Below, piece by piece: positions 51,264 to 60,247 of a DNA stretch of 64,000 bases (position 1 is its first letter; each line of letters opens with the position of its first letter). The notes below the pieces were generated by a model that saw nothing but the letters and a program-made list of their open reading frames with translations, was not told the DNA's origin and searched no databases. This stretch comes from Methanoregulaceae archaeon PtaB.Bin056 (GTDB lineage: Archaea; Halobacteriota; Methanomicrobia; Methanomicrobiales; Methanospirillaceae), in contig MVQD01000087.1 in the NCBI GenBank assembly GCA_002067095.1, forward strand, positions 1-64,000. The letters are read 5' to 3'. The position numbers were made by a program, and so were the translations under genes.

Positions 51264-52718
51264 TTATTTGGAGAGTATCTCCTTGATTATCTCTCCATAT
51301 GCCGGCCGCGTGATGGCGACGCCGATCACCACGCCGATGATCGTGATGAGGGCAAAGCCCCGCAGAGACGAGAGGTCCATCAATGCCAGCGGTATCATGG
51401 CGATGATGACAGTGAACGCGGAGACCAGGATGATCCCAAGTGCCCTCGCAAGGCGCTTCTTGTAGAGCGTAGGGGAGGGGACCTTCCCTTCGTGCAGGAT
51501 CTCGTCAGTGATGATGACCAGCTGGTCGATCCCGGTTCCCATCACCGCGATCAGTGCCGCGATCGCGGCAAGGTCCAGTTGCTGGATGAGGGTTGCAATC
51601 CCGAGGAGGATGACGATCTCGGTGAGGTTGGTACCGATCATTGGAAAGACGATACTCGGTTCCCGGTAACGGTAGTATATGACCACACCGACCGCAATCG
51701 CCGCGGCGACGAAAGCGATCACGCACATCATCCTGAAGTAGTCTGACAGGGCTGCGGGCACGTAGCCGGAACCCGCGACGGTCACGTCCACCGGCAGCGC
51801 CCCTGCCCTCAGGTGGATCTCGAGGTTCTTTGCCGCCTCGAGCCCGGCAGCGCCGGTCCCGGTCGATGCATAGAGTTGCCGGATGGGTTCTACGGCAAGT
51901 TTTGCGGCAAGGTCACCGGAGAGCGGCGCACTGTAGACCACGTTTCCGTCAAGGACCATATCAAGGTAGTGAGCATCAGGGGCGCTCACCGCTCCGGTTG
52001 CAATCGCGCCTTCCTGGAACTTCCTTGCCCCCTCGTCGGAGAGAGTGAACGAGACGCCCCAGACTGGACTGCCAGGGGGCTCGTGGCTTGGGACCCCGAC
52101 GGTGGTGATCGTGTCCCCGTAGAGAACATGCTCGGTCTGATTGCCTGTCGTATGGATCCGGATCTCGAACTTGCCCTGGGTTCCGACAATCTCCTTGGCC
52201 TGTGAGAGGCTCACTCCTGCAAGCTCGACGCGGATGTAGTGGGAGACGCCGGAGATGCCGGTGAGTGGGTTGACCCTCGCGTCCTTTGTGCCGAGTGCGT
52301 TTAACTTGTTCTCAAGGATCCGCTTGACGTCATCTGCGGTATCCCGCGATACCCCCTGCTCGTAGGAGGTGAGCCGTCCTCCCGCAGCCGAGAATATCGT
52401 CCTTAAAGTCTCTTCGGGGTAATAGCTCCGGATCTCGAGTTTATTCTCGTCGATCAAGTAGATCTCGGCATCAAGCTGCTTCTGGAGGTCTGCCACGAAA
52501 TCTTCGACGGACCTGTCGGTCTCGAACCCGACCACCTCGGCCTTGAACTCCATCTGGAGCCAGGTCCCTTCCTGGAGGTCGAGACCGTACTGGAGGTTGG
52601 TGGTGAACTTCCCGTCTTCGAACCTGGGGCCGATTGCAATTGCAGACGCCACCAGGAGGAGTATCATGAGGGCGACCTGCCAGTGCTTCAGGCAGGCCAC
52701 AAGTTTGCTGTCGCTCAT
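51264..52718 (-). CDS. secD: Protein translocase subunit SecD
   Basis: A 484-residue archaeal SecD with six membrane helices, a large external domain between helices 1 and 2 and the YGLDLQEGTWLQ and GTGIDQLVIITDEI blocks. Helps SecYE-mediated secretion. ATG 52718 overlaps the SecF stop by 4 bp, giving the order secF-secD, as usual in archaea. Confidence 0.94.
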   Translation of the reverse strand: MSDSKLVACLKHWQVALMILLLVASAIAIGPRFEDGKFTTNLQYGLDLQEGTWLQMEFKAEVVGFETDRSVEDFVADLQKQLDAEIYLIDENKLEIRSYYPEETLRTIFSAAGGRLTSYEQGVSRDTADDVKRILENKLNALGTKDARVNPLTGISGVSHYIRVELAGVSLSQAKEIVGTQGKFEIRIHTTGNQTEHVLYGDTITTVGVPSHEPPGSPVWGVSFTLSDEGARKFQEGAIATGAVSAPDAHYLDMVLDGNVVYSAPLSGDLAAKLAVEPIRQLYASTGTGAAGLEAAKNLEIHLRAGALPVDVTVAGSGYVPAALSDYFRMMCVIAFVAAAIAVGVVIYYRYREPSIVFPMIGTNLTEIVILLGIATLIQQLDLAAIAALIAVMGTGIDQLVIITDEILHEGKVPSPTLYKKRLARALGIILVSAFTVIIAMIPLALMDLSSLRGFALITIIGVVIGVAITRPAYGEIIKEILSK

Positions 52719-53569
52719 TTTCCACCCCGCTTCAGGACGTACCACTTGATTATCCCCGCGTTCGTCAGCCAGGTGTTCATCATGTCAAGGACAAGCCCGA
52801 TGAGGAGCACCGTTGCGATCTCCCAGATGACGGTGATCTGGCCCACGAACGCGATGATCCACATCGCCGCCACTGCGGCAAGCGTCGTCGTGGTCATGAT
52901 GATGCCCGTCTGGAATGCGCCGGAGAGTTTCTCTTCAAGCTTCCCCTGGCGCTTGAGAACACGCATGGTGAGGAGGATATCAGAGTCCACCGAGTACCCG
53001 ATCAGCATGAGGAGTGCGGCAACAGTGGGGAGCGAGAGTTCGATTCCCACCAGGCCCATACCCGCCGCAGTCATGGCAATATCGGTAAATGCACAGAATA
53101 TCACCGCCACGGCTGGCACGAGCGTGCGGAAGGCCAGGAATACCACGATCGCCATACCGATAAAAGAGATGATCAGGGCGAGCAGGGCCTGTTCCTGGAG
53201 CGTCTTCCCGAATGATGCCCCGATCTGGTCGATCTTGGCATCAGGGTATTCTGCATTGATCAGTGCGGCCAGCGCCTGGAGGCTCGCATCATCCATGGGT
53301 CCGAACTTGAGGTATTTCCCGTTGTTCACCCCCTCTCCTACAGAAAGGAGCGGGTACCCCTGGAATTTCTGCTCCAGCTGCCCTGGCGTATCGGTCGTAA
53401 AAAGGGTGACCGCGGTACCTCCCGAGAAATCGATTCCCGGTCTGACCGGCATCCCGGTGGTGGCCATGTTGTATCCGAGGATGGCCAGCGAGAGGATGAG
53501 GATGACCATGGGGATCATCATCATCTGCCGGGGCGTGTATTTGTTCACATCATACGCGATGAGTCCCAT
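52715..53569 (-). CDS. secF: Protein translocase subunit SecF
   Basis: A 284-residue protein with six membrane helices; PGIDFSGGTAVTLF after helix 1 and LMLIGYSVDSDILLTMRVLK in helices 4 to 5 are SecF hallmarks. It starts the secF-secD operon and diverges from the DUF2551 gene across about 200 bp. Confidence 0.95.
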   Translation of the reverse strand: MGLIAYDVNKYTPRQMMMIPMVILILSLAILGYNMATTGMPVRPGIDFSGGTAVTLFTTDTPGQLEQKFQGYPLLSVGEGVNNGKYLKFGPMDDASLQALAALINAEYPDAKIDQIGASFGKTLQEQALLALIISFIGMAIVVFLAFRTLVPAVAVIFCAFTDIAMTAAGMGLVGIELSLPTVAALLMLIGYSVDSDILLTMRVLKRQGKLEEKLSGAFQTGIIMTTTTLAAVAAMWIIAFVGQITVIWEIATVLLIGLVLDMMNTWLTNAGIIKWYVLKRGGK

Positions 53570-53736
53570 AGCCCAGTACTTTGGCTACTCAGGAGTAAAA
53601 TCCTTCGGGACTCCGAAGAATCAACGCTCTTTTTCTGGAGCCGGAAAGAGTCGCCGTCGTGGCCCCCACGCCCTTTAGGGGATGGACTCTCCCGGGGAAA
53701 TCTGCACCCCTTTATGAAGGGGAGAAAAGAAAATCC

Positions 53737-53763
53737 TTATATAAATCTTATGGTCAGTACCAT
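53737..53763 (+). promoter_or_regulatory. TATA box and palindrome before the DUF2551 gene
   Basis: TTATATAAA (53737-53745) centred 26 bp before the ATG at 53767 predicts a leaderless transcript. Between them lies ATGGT-CAGT-ACCAT (53750-53763), a perfect 5-bp inverted repeat where a bound protein would block polymerase. Confidence 0.55.
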
Positions 53764-53766
53764 TTC

Positions 53767-54081
53767 ATGAGATCTCCGCACGAGATCAAGGCTGTCATAG
53801 AAGGCCGGCTGCGGATGTACCTTTCCAGGGACCATACCGGGATCAGGCGTGCCATGCTCCAACTCTTTCTCAAGACAAAATCCCTCACCATCGCAAAGAT
53901 CTGCGAATACCTCAACAGGAGGTTTTCCATCAGTTACCACTCGGTTGCCGCGATGGTGGGGATCATTGCATCCCGCATTGGCATCCTTCACGTGAACAAG
54001 AACCGTGAAGGCACTCACAGCGTATACCAGCTCAAGGAGCAGTATACGGACCTGGTCGCAAAGATCGTGGGGACCACCTGA
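53767..54081 (+). CDS. DUF2551 winged-helix-like protein
   Basis: A 104-residue basic protein of a methanogen family (DUF2551). The sequence suggests a winged helix: LTIAKICEYLNRRFSISYHSVAAMVGIIASRIGIL (in part), then a wing with KNREGTHSVYQL. A DNA-binding role is inferred. TATA position predicts no leader, in keeping with the lack of a ribosome site. It is followed by a T-run near 54096-54103. Confidence 0.75.
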   Translation: MRSPHEIKAVIEGRLRMYLSRDHTGIRRAMLQLFLKTKSLTIAKICEYLNRRFSISYHSVAAMVGIIASRIGILHVNKNREGTHSVYQLKEQYTDLVAKIVGTT

Positions 54082-54132
54082 ATCCGTCTCATCATAATTT
54101 TTTTACCGTTTCAGGTCAATGTGGTGAGAATC

Positions 54133-54429
54133 ATGTACGTGAGACCCAATATCCGCACTCTCCCGGAAGAGATCATCGTCAATGAGGATGTGGCAGAATA
54201 CATCGACCGGAGGGGGTGCGACTTCCGGATATGCACATCATGCGGAGGCCCGCTCCTCCTTCCCGTCAGCATGAAGCCACCGAAAGCGACTGATCTCCAG
54301 GTCAGGGCAGGAGACCATACCATTTTTATCTCCATCCACCAGGCCCGCTACCTCCAGTCAATTCACAGGGGCATGCTGCCGATGTTCCTGGACCAGATCG
54401 AGGACAATTCGCCGGGACATGAGTTTTGA
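54133..54429 (+). CDS. Conserved unknown protein next to archease
   Basis: A 98-residue protein, RPNIRTLPEEIIVNEDVAEY at the N-terminus and a CTSCGGP half-knuckle with one more cysteine (RRGCDF) in the middle. No family role is known to me. ATG 54133 is chosen because GGTGA lies six bases before it. It overlaps archease by 11 bp, so it is probably co-expressed with the RNA ligation genes. Confidence 0.6.
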   Translation: MYVRPNIRTLPEEIIVNEDVAEYIDRRGCDFRICTSCGGPLLLPVSMKPPKATDLQVRAGDHTIFISIHQARYLQSIHRGMLPMFLDQIEDNSPGHEF

Positions 54430-54826
54430 GGAACTTGAGCACACCGCCGACGCGAAGGTCAGGGTGAAGGCAGGAACGCTTGAGGAACTCTTCTCCGAGG
54501 CGGGGCGTGCACTGATGCAGGTGATGTACGGCTGCCCGGGCAAAGACGGCCGGACGCACCCTGTCGCGGTCCGGGGAGATGACCTCGAATCGCTCATGCA
54601 CGCGTATCTCTCCGAGCTGCTCTTCATCGCCGAGGTGGAGGGGCTCGTGATATCCGGGGCTGACCTTCGGATTGGCGACGGATTCGTTGAGGGGGTGGTC
54701 AGGGGCGAGCCCTTCTCGATGGAGGCCCATAACGCGGGCCGCGGCGTGAAGGGGATCTCCTACTCCGGACTCTCCATAGTCCATGATCAGGAGTCTTATA
54801 TACTGGATGTCATCTTTGATGTGTGA
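54419..54826 (+). CDS. Archease
   Basis: A 135-residue RtcB cofactor that aids guanylylation and multiple turnover of the ligase. Seen: FEELEHTADAKVRVKAGTLEELF with the conserved histidine and aspartate, DDLESLMHAYLSELLFIAE, and the metal-binding end ISYSGLSIVHDQESYILDVIFDV (in part). It is directly followed by rtcB with no gap. Confidence 0.93.
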   Translation: MSFEELEHTADAKVRVKAGTLEELFSEAGRALMQVMYGCPGKDGRTHPVAVRGDDLESLMHAYLSELLFIAEVEGLVISGADLRIGDGFVEGVVRGEPFSMEAHNAGRGVKGISYSGLSIVHDQESYILDVIFDV

Positions 54827-56266
54827 ATGACCATGCTGCCAGGAATACAGAGGCTGGGTGAATTCGAATGGCAGGTTCCGGTCGGATACGTCCCGGGGAT
54901 GCGGGTGCCCGGGCTGTTCTTCCTCTCGGAAGCCCTCGCGGGGACCCTCGAGGAGGGGGCAGTCCAGCAGCTTGCGAATGTCGCCACCATGCCCGGTATT
55001 GTGCGCCAGTCCCTCGCCATGCCGGACATCCACTGGGGATACGGGTTTCCCATTGGAGGAGTTGCGGCATTCTCTCTTGACGAGGGGGTGATCTCGCCGG
55101 GCGGGGTGGGATTCGACATCAATTGCGGTGTTCGGCTGCTTGCCACTCCTCTCCGGGAAGAGGAGCTTGGAAAACGGCGGGAGCTGGTGGAACGCCTGTT
55201 CGGTGCGGTTCCGACCGGTGTCGGGGGAAAGAGCACGCTCCGGCTCTCGAACCGGGAACTTGACCGCATGCTCGTTGAAGGGTCCTCCTGGGCGGTCAGG
55301 GAAGGGTACGGCATTGACGAGGACATCCGGATGTGCGAGCAGGAAGGATGCATGAAGGAGGCCGACCCTGCTGCCGTATCCCAGAAAGCCCGGCAGAGGG
55401 GCATGCCGCAGAGCGGCACCCTTGGATCAGGGAACCACTTCCTTGAGGTGCAGGTCGTGAGGGAGGTGTATCACCCTGAGGCCGCAAAGGCGTTTGGCAT
55501 CTGCCAGGGGCAGGTCTGCATCATGATCCACTGCGGGTCCCGCGGCCTTGGACACCAGGTCTGCACCGACCACTTGCGGACCCTTGAGGCGGCCACGAAG
55601 AGATACCGGATCTCGCTTCCGGACCGCCAGCTTGCCTGTGCACCACTCGACTCACCCGAGGGGAGGGCCTACTTCGGGGCAATGGCCGCATCGGCGAACT
55701 ATGCCTGGGCCAACCGCCAGGTGATCATGCACTACACCCGGAAAGTGCTGGAGGAGCTCTATGGAGTTGCCTACAGGGACATGCACCTTATCTACGACGT
55801 GGCCCACAACGTGGCCAAGATGGAGGAGCACCTTGTCGGCGGGACGAGGATGAAGGTCTGCGTGCACAGGAAGGGTGCGACAAGGGCATTTGGTCCCGGT
55901 GCACCGGACCTTCCCCCTGCATACTCTTCAGTCGGCCAGCCGGTCATCATCCCCGGGAGCATGGGGAGCCCCTCGTTCCTCCTCCACGGCACGAGCGGCG
56001 CGATGGAGAAGACCTTCGGGAGCACCTGCCATGGTGCGGGAAGGGTGATGAGCCGCACGCAGGCAAAGAAGAGGCTTACCGGCAGGGAGATCAGGGACGC
56101 CCTTGGGAAGGAGGGCATCATTGTGAGGGCGCCGAGCGATGCAGCGATTGCCGACGAGGCGCCTGAGGTCTACAAACCGAGCATGGAGGTGGTCCGCGTC
56201 GTGCACGAGGTCGGAATCTCCCGCCTCGTTGCCCGGTTCGAACCCCTGGGAGTGATCAAGGGATGA
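54827..56266 (+). CDS. rtcB: RNA-splicing ligase RtcB
   Basis: A 479-residue GTP/Mn-dependent ligase that joins 2',3'-cyclic phosphate and 5'-hydroxyl ends of split tRNA exons. Metal ligands in GGVGFDINCGVRLL, GSGNHFLEVQ and IHCGSRGLGHQ, and the guanylylated histidine in GSTCHGAGRVMSR, are intact. No intein is present. It overlaps the next gene by 4 bp. Confidence 0.96.
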   Translation: MTMLPGIQRLGEFEWQVPVGYVPGMRVPGLFFLSEALAGTLEEGAVQQLANVATMPGIVRQSLAMPDIHWGYGFPIGGVAAFSLDEGVISPGGVGFDINCGVRLLATPLREEELGKRRELVERLFGAVPTGVGGKSTLRLSNRELDRMLVEGSSWAVREGYGIDEDIRMCEQEGCMKEADPAAVSQKARQRGMPQSGTLGSGNHFLEVQVVREVYHPEAAKAFGICQGQVCIMIHCGSRGLGHQVCTDHLRTLEAATKRYRISLPDRQLACAPLDSPEGRAYFGAMAASANYAWANRQVIMHYTRKVLEELYGVAYRDMHLIYDVAHNVAKMEEHLVGGTRMKVCVHRKGATRAFGPGAPDLPPAYSSVGQPVIIPGSMGSPSFLLHGTSGAMEKTFGSTCHGAGRVMSRTQAKKRLTGREIRDALGKEGIIVRAPSDAAIADEAPEVYKPSMEVVRVVHEVGISRLVARFEPLGVIKG

Positions 56267-56838
56267 ACGCCCGCTGTGCGTTGCTCTGGGACGAGAAGAT
56301 CGTCTTCTCCCGCCTCCTCGAGGAATGCGGACTCACCTGCGAGCATGTCACCCCCCACCTCCTCGCTGCGCCATTCTACCGGGGACGCTATTCCACCCTG
56401 ATCATCCCCGCGGGTTTTGCGAACCCCGCATATTCACGGCTACTGCCGGCATTGCGGGCGTCTTCGGCCCGTATAAGGAGATACGTCGAATCCGGGGGAA
56501 AACTCATCGTGTTTGGGCCGGGTATCGACCGGGCGGATGCGTACGACTGGCTTCCGTTCGACGTCACCTACTGCCACCTGCACCAGAAGGGAGGCCTCGA
56601 GTGCGTATCTTCACACCGCTGTGCCTCGCTCTTTGCAGGGTACGATCCCGCATCCATCGAGAGTGACGGGTACTTCTCCTCACACGCAGGAGAGGTCATT
56701 GCGACGATGGGTGAGGGGGCGGTGCTGATCAGGGGCGGCGTGGGCGGGGGAGAGGTAGTTGCCACCACAATCCACGAATACCCCTCCCGGGCATTTCTCG
56801 GGGAATTCTGCCGGGGTTCAGTGGAAACATTCTTGTGA
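56263..56838 (+). CDS. Unknown protein, possibly GATase1-like fold
   Basis: A 191-residue protein starting within the RtcB stop. LIIPAGFANPAYSRLLPALR and IRRYVESGGKLIVFGPGID suggest a class I glutamine-amidotransferase-like Rossmann fold, in which a residue after FGPG would be at the nucleophile elbow, but no catalytic cysteine is evident there. The end EVVATTIHEYPSRAFLGEFC resembles a trimming of that fold. The role beside archease-RtcB is unknown. Confidence 0.6.
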   Translation: MNARCALLWDEKIVFSRLLEECGLTCEHVTPHLLAAPFYRGRYSTLIIPAGFANPAYSRLLPALRASSARIRRYVESGGKLIVFGPGIDRADAYDWLPFDVTYCHLHQKGGLECVSSHRCASLFAGYDPASIESDGYFSSHAGEVIATMGEGAVLIRGGVGGGEVVATTIHEYPSRAFLGEFCRGSVETFL

Positions 56839-56872
56839 CTGGAAATCAGGGATTTAGTGTAGTGATCCACGT

Positions 56873-57295
56873 ATGAACCGCTTCATCCTCTCAGCAGATT
56901 CCGGGCCGGAGGATCTCGAACCATTGGGACGGGCTCTCCACGAACTCCTAAACAGGCTCCCCATTACAGCGCGATCCCTCGAGCGGCCGGGCATCAGGAT
57001 CGAGGAGGGGCGGGTGATCGACTCGAATTACACGGGCCCCATCCTGGAACGCGTGCTGCACGAGAACCGGGTACTCAAGGCCACCCCTGAAAAAGGGGCC
57101 TACCGGGGTGTCCCTGTCGTTGTTGGACCTGTCAGGGACACGGAAGGGGCCGCCATTGCAGCCATCGGGATCGTGGACATCACCGGGATATTTGACCTGG
57201 CCACCCTCATGGAGCACCAGTCCGAGATCATGAAGCAGGTATGCGGGAAGGACCCATGTCCTCTGCCTGGAGAGCAGGTCGTGGCAAAAAGGTAG
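56873..57295 (+). CDS. DUF2111 protein
   Basis: A 140-residue member of a methanogen family of unknown role. Seen: ALHELLNRLPITARSLERPGIRIEEG (in part) and the hydrophobic GPVRDTEGAAIAAIGIVDITGIFDL. The fold looks like a small ligand-binding (PAS/GAF-like) domain. It ends 5 bp before birA, so it is probably part of the biotin operon; its role there is unknown. Confidence 0.8.
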   Translation: MNRFILSADSGPEDLEPLGRALHELLNRLPITARSLERPGIRIEEGRVIDSNYTGPILERVLHENRVLKATPEKGAYRGVPVVVGPVRDTEGAAIAAIGIVDITGIFDLATLMEHQSEIMKQVCGKDPCPLPGEQVVAKR

Positions 57296-57300
57296 GCACT

Positions 57301-58278
57301 ATGTACCAAGCAGCGTTCAGGGTCCTCGAGGTGCTGGAGAAGAGCGACGGGCCCGTTTCCGGAGAGGCGATCAGCAATACTCTTGGGATATCCCGCTCGG
57401 CGGTGTGGAAGCACATCAAGGAGCTCATCGATATGGGCTACGAGATCACCGCGTCCCACCGGGAGGGCTACCGACTCAAGAAGAGCAGCAACCGGTTGCT
57501 CCCCTACGAGGTGCACAAGAAGCTCCGGACCAGCTTCACGGGCAAGAAGATGCGCTACTTCGAGAGCACCACGTCCACGAACTGGGTGGCCCGGCAGATG
57601 GCCGAAGAGCAGGACCCGGCGTCTCTGCACGGAATGGTAATCATCGCGGAGCAGCAGACAGGGGGGATCGGGAGGCTCGGGAGGTCATGGGTCTCTCCCA
57701 GGGGAGGGATCTGGGCCACCGTGGTGGTCAAGCCGAAGATCCCCATCGAGAGGGTCTTTATGATCACCATGGCCGGGGCGATCGCTATCGCCAGGGCGCT
57801 CCGGAAGGAGTACGACCTCGGGGCGCTGATCAAGTGGCCGAATGATATCTATATCGGCGACAGCAAGGTTGCCGGTCTCCTCCTCGAGATCTCCGCCGAG
57901 GCCGACCAGATCCACTACGCGGTGCTGGGCCTTGGGGTGGACGCGAACGTCTCGCCGACGGATCTCTCTGGGCTGCCGAAGGCCGTCACTTCAGTCAGCA
58001 TCGAAGTGGGCCACGACGTGGACCGCCCGGCCCTCCTCGCCCGCATCTTGAAGGAGTTCGAGAGCCGCTATCTCCTGCTTGAAGCAGGGGAGTACGAGTC
58101 GATCGTCAGGGAATGGAAGAGCCTCTCCTGCACCCTGGAGCACCGGGTCCGGGTCAATACCCTCAAGACCTGCGTTGAGGGGGAGGCGATTGACATCGAC
58201 GAGTATGGGGCCCTCCTGATCCGAAAGGACAACGGGAAGGTCGAGCGCGTGATAGCCGGCGACTGTACTCAGCAGTAA
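57301..58278 (+). CDS. birA: Biotin-protein ligase BirA with HTH domain
   Basis: A 325-residue enzyme that activates biotin and attaches it to a lysine of the acceptor. An N-terminal winged helix (GEAISNTLGISRSAVWKHIKEL) makes it a likely repressor too. The catalytic domain has STTSTNWVARQM, the biotinyl-AMP loop GGIGRLGRSW, the lysine in IKWPNDIYIGDSKVAG and a C-terminal SH3-like part. Acceptor PycB is encoded 2.7 kb downstream. Confidence 0.95.
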   Translation: MYQAAFRVLEVLEKSDGPVSGEAISNTLGISRSAVWKHIKELIDMGYEITASHREGYRLKKSSNRLLPYEVHKKLRTSFTGKKMRYFESTTSTNWVARQMAEEQDPASLHGMVIIAEQQTGGIGRLGRSWVSPRGGIWATVVVKPKIPIERVFMITMAGAIAIARALRKEYDLGALIKWPNDIYIGDSKVAGLLLEISAEADQIHYAVLGLGVDANVSPTDLSGLPKAVTSVSIEVGHDVDRPALLARILKEFESRYLLLEAGEYESIVREWKSLSCTLEHRVRVNTLKTCVEGEAIDIDEYGALLIRKDNGKVERVIAGDCTQQ

Positions 58279-58317
58279 GATTCTTCTCGTCAACCACGAA
58301 TTTATTTCGGGTTGACA

Positions 58318-58884
58318 ATGAACCTCCGCCGGTATCGTGCCCTCTCCATTGCCCATGCGGGGGCTTTCACTGCGTTTCTTGCGGCCGGCTCTTGGATCTC
58401 CATCCCCTTTGTTCCCGTTCCTTTCACCCTCCAGACGCTCTTTCTCTTCCTTGCCGCAGGGATCATGGGGAGGTACGCGGTGGTTCCGGTCTCCCTGTAC
58501 CTCCTGATGGGTGCCATGAACCTGCCGGTATTTCATAGCGGCACCGCAGGCATCGGGGTATTCCTCGGGCCGACGGGTGGATACCTGGTGGGGTTCATTC
58601 CTGCGGCACTCCTCGCGGGAATCGGGTACGAGCGCAGCCCCCGCATCGCGAGGTACGCCGGGATGGCGGCAGGCCTTTCTGCGCTCTATGCATGCGGGGT
58701 GGCATGGCTCTCCTTCTCGACCGGGTTGTCACTGGAGGTGGCGCTGCTGCTCGGGGTGGTCCCCTTCATCCCCGGCGATATCCTGAAGGCAGCGGCCGCA
58801 TCCCTCGTCACCGATCGCATCGCCAGGCTGGGGGGAGGGAAGCATGCAGGCATCGAGGGTGAGGGGCAGAGGCCGGGACGATGA
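58318..58884 (+). CDS. bioY: Biotin transporter BioY
   Basis: A 188-residue substrate-binding membrane protein of an ECF transporter, six helices. Family blocks: IPFVPVPFTLQTLFLFLAAG, GLPVF-type MNLPVFHSGTAGIGVFLGPTGGYLVGF (in part), and GVVPFIPGDILKAAAASLV. It imports biotin with the ECF module encoded next. The ATG at 58318 is preferred over TTG 58312. Overlaps the next gene by 4 bp. Confidence 0.95.
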   Translation: MNLRRYRALSIAHAGAFTAFLAAGSWISIPFVPVPFTLQTLFLFLAAGIMGRYAVVPVSLYLLMGAMNLPVFHSGTAGIGVFLGPTGGYLVGFIPAALLAGIGYERSPRIARYAGMAAGLSALYACGVAWLSFSTGLSLEVALLLGVVPFIPGDILKAAAASLVTDRIARLGGGKHAGIEGEGQRPGR

Positions 58885-59579
58885 TCCGGATCTCAGGGCT
58901 TCGCCACGGCGTCCTCGATATTCTTTCCCTTCTCGTCCCTGCCGGGAACACCGCGGTCATCGGCCCGAACGGGAGTGGCAAGACCACGCTCCTGCGGCTC
59001 CTCGCCGGGATGGAGGAACCGGTTCAGGGATCCATCACTATCGGGGGAGAACCCGGCGGTACGCTGACGGTGGGCTGGGTCCACGAATTCCCGGGGAGGA
59101 ATGCCCTCTTCTCCCGTGTCAGGGATGAGATTGCCTCGCCACTCCAGTTCCGGCACCTTGAGTGTGACGAGATCCTTAAGAAGGTGGAGGAGATCTCGGG
59201 GCTGCTGGGGATATCCCCGCTCCTGGACCGCGAACCGGAGTCGCTCTCGGGAGGAGAGCAGGTGCTCGTCGCACTGGCAACGGCCATGGTATCCAATCCC
59301 GGAATCCTGGTCCTCGATGAATGGGACTCTCACCTGGACGCCCATACTACCGCAGTGCTGCAGGAGCACCTGCACCGCACGGGAGTCCGTTGGAAAGTCC
59401 AGTGCACGCAGGACATGGACCTTGCGGCATCAGCCGACACGGTGCTCTTTCTCTCAGGGGGGCAGGTCTTGGCGTGTGGCCCCCCCGGGGAGGTCTTTTC
59501 GGAGCATCTCGGGTCCTGCTGGTATCCCCCCTCGTGGAGGTGGAGGGAATGGAGCTCTTCTTTGACAGGGCAGCGGTAA
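58881..59579 (+). CDS. ecfA: ECF transporter ATP-binding protein (first)
   Basis: A 232-residue ATPase with Walker A GPNGSGKTT, signature LSGGEQVLVALATAM and Walker B ILVLDEWDSHLD. The usual proline after the catalytic glutamate is tryptophan here (DEW for DEP). Probably pairs with the second ATPase as EcfA/EcfA'. The last 31 bp overlap the second ATPase gene. Confidence 0.87.
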   Translation: MIRISGLRHGVLDILSLLVPAGNTAVIGPNGSGKTTLLRLLAGMEEPVQGSITIGGEPGGTLTVGWVHEFPGRNALFSRVRDEIASPLQFRHLECDEILKKVEEISGLLGISPLLDREPESLSGGEQVLVALATAMVSNPGILVLDEWDSHLDAHTTAVLQEHLHRTGVRWKVQCTQDMDLAASADTVLFLSGGQVLACGPPGEVFSEHLGSCWYPPSWRWREWSSSLTGQR

Positions 59580-60247
59580 GTCGCGGTGGTCCAGACATCA
59601 GGGTCTCTGGCCGGTTCGGTCCCGGGATCAACCTCGTGAGCGGGAGGGTGGGGTCAGGTAAGTCGACCGTTGCCGCGATGGCTGCCGGGCTCCTTGCCCC
59701 AGGCGAGGGGGCTGTTATACGCCAGGGAATCAGGAGCTCCATGATCTCCTTCCAGTTCCCGGAATGGCAGGTTACAGGGAATACCCTCAGGGAAGAGATC
59801 AAATCGTGGGGCGCCGATGAGGGGGAGATACTTCTCAGGGCAGGCCTCGTGGGCAGGGAAGGTGACGACCCCCTCTCGCTATGCAGGGGAGAACTCAAGA
59901 GGCTGGTCCTCTCCTGCATTTTTGGAAAGGCATGGGACCTTCTTATCCTCGACGAACCGTTCGGCGCACTTGACTGTTCAGGCAAGAGGGAGATCTGCCG
60001 CTGGATCGAGGCCAGGCGTTCATCCATTGTGGTCCTCTGCACGCACGAGCAGCGTTTCCTGCCCCGCACTGATTTTCTCTGGGAGTTCCAGGGCCACGAC
60101 CTTGTATGCAGGGGCACAATGCCGGCAGCACTTGGCGACTGGGAACTGGCCCCGCCTTTTGTGAAAGCGCTCCTTTCACGAGGGATTGTCCCCCACAACA
60201 TCTCAGAAGACGACCTTGCGGAGGCGGCATGCAGGATCCACGGCTGA
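59549..60247 (+). CDS. ecfA: ECF transporter ATP-binding protein (second)
   Basis: A 232-residue ATPase with Walker A GRVGSGKST, a degenerate signature LCRGELKRL in place of LSGGQ, and Walker B LLILDEPFGALD with the H-loop CTHEQ. Degenerate signature in one of two paired ATPases suggests one of the two sites works poorly. ATG 59549 follows GGAGG. It overlaps ecfT by 19 bp. Confidence 0.87.
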   Translation: MELFFDRAAVSRGGPDIRVSGRFGPGINLVSGRVGSGKSTVAAMAAGLLAPGEGAVIRQGIRSSMISFQFPEWQVTGNTLREEIKSWGADEGEILLRAGLVGREGDDPLSLCRGELKRLVLSCIFGKAWDLLILDEPFGALDCSGKREICRWIEARRSSIVVLCTHEQRFLPRTDFLWEFQGHDLVCRGTMPAALGDWELAPPFVKALLSRGIVPHNISEDDLAEAACRIHG

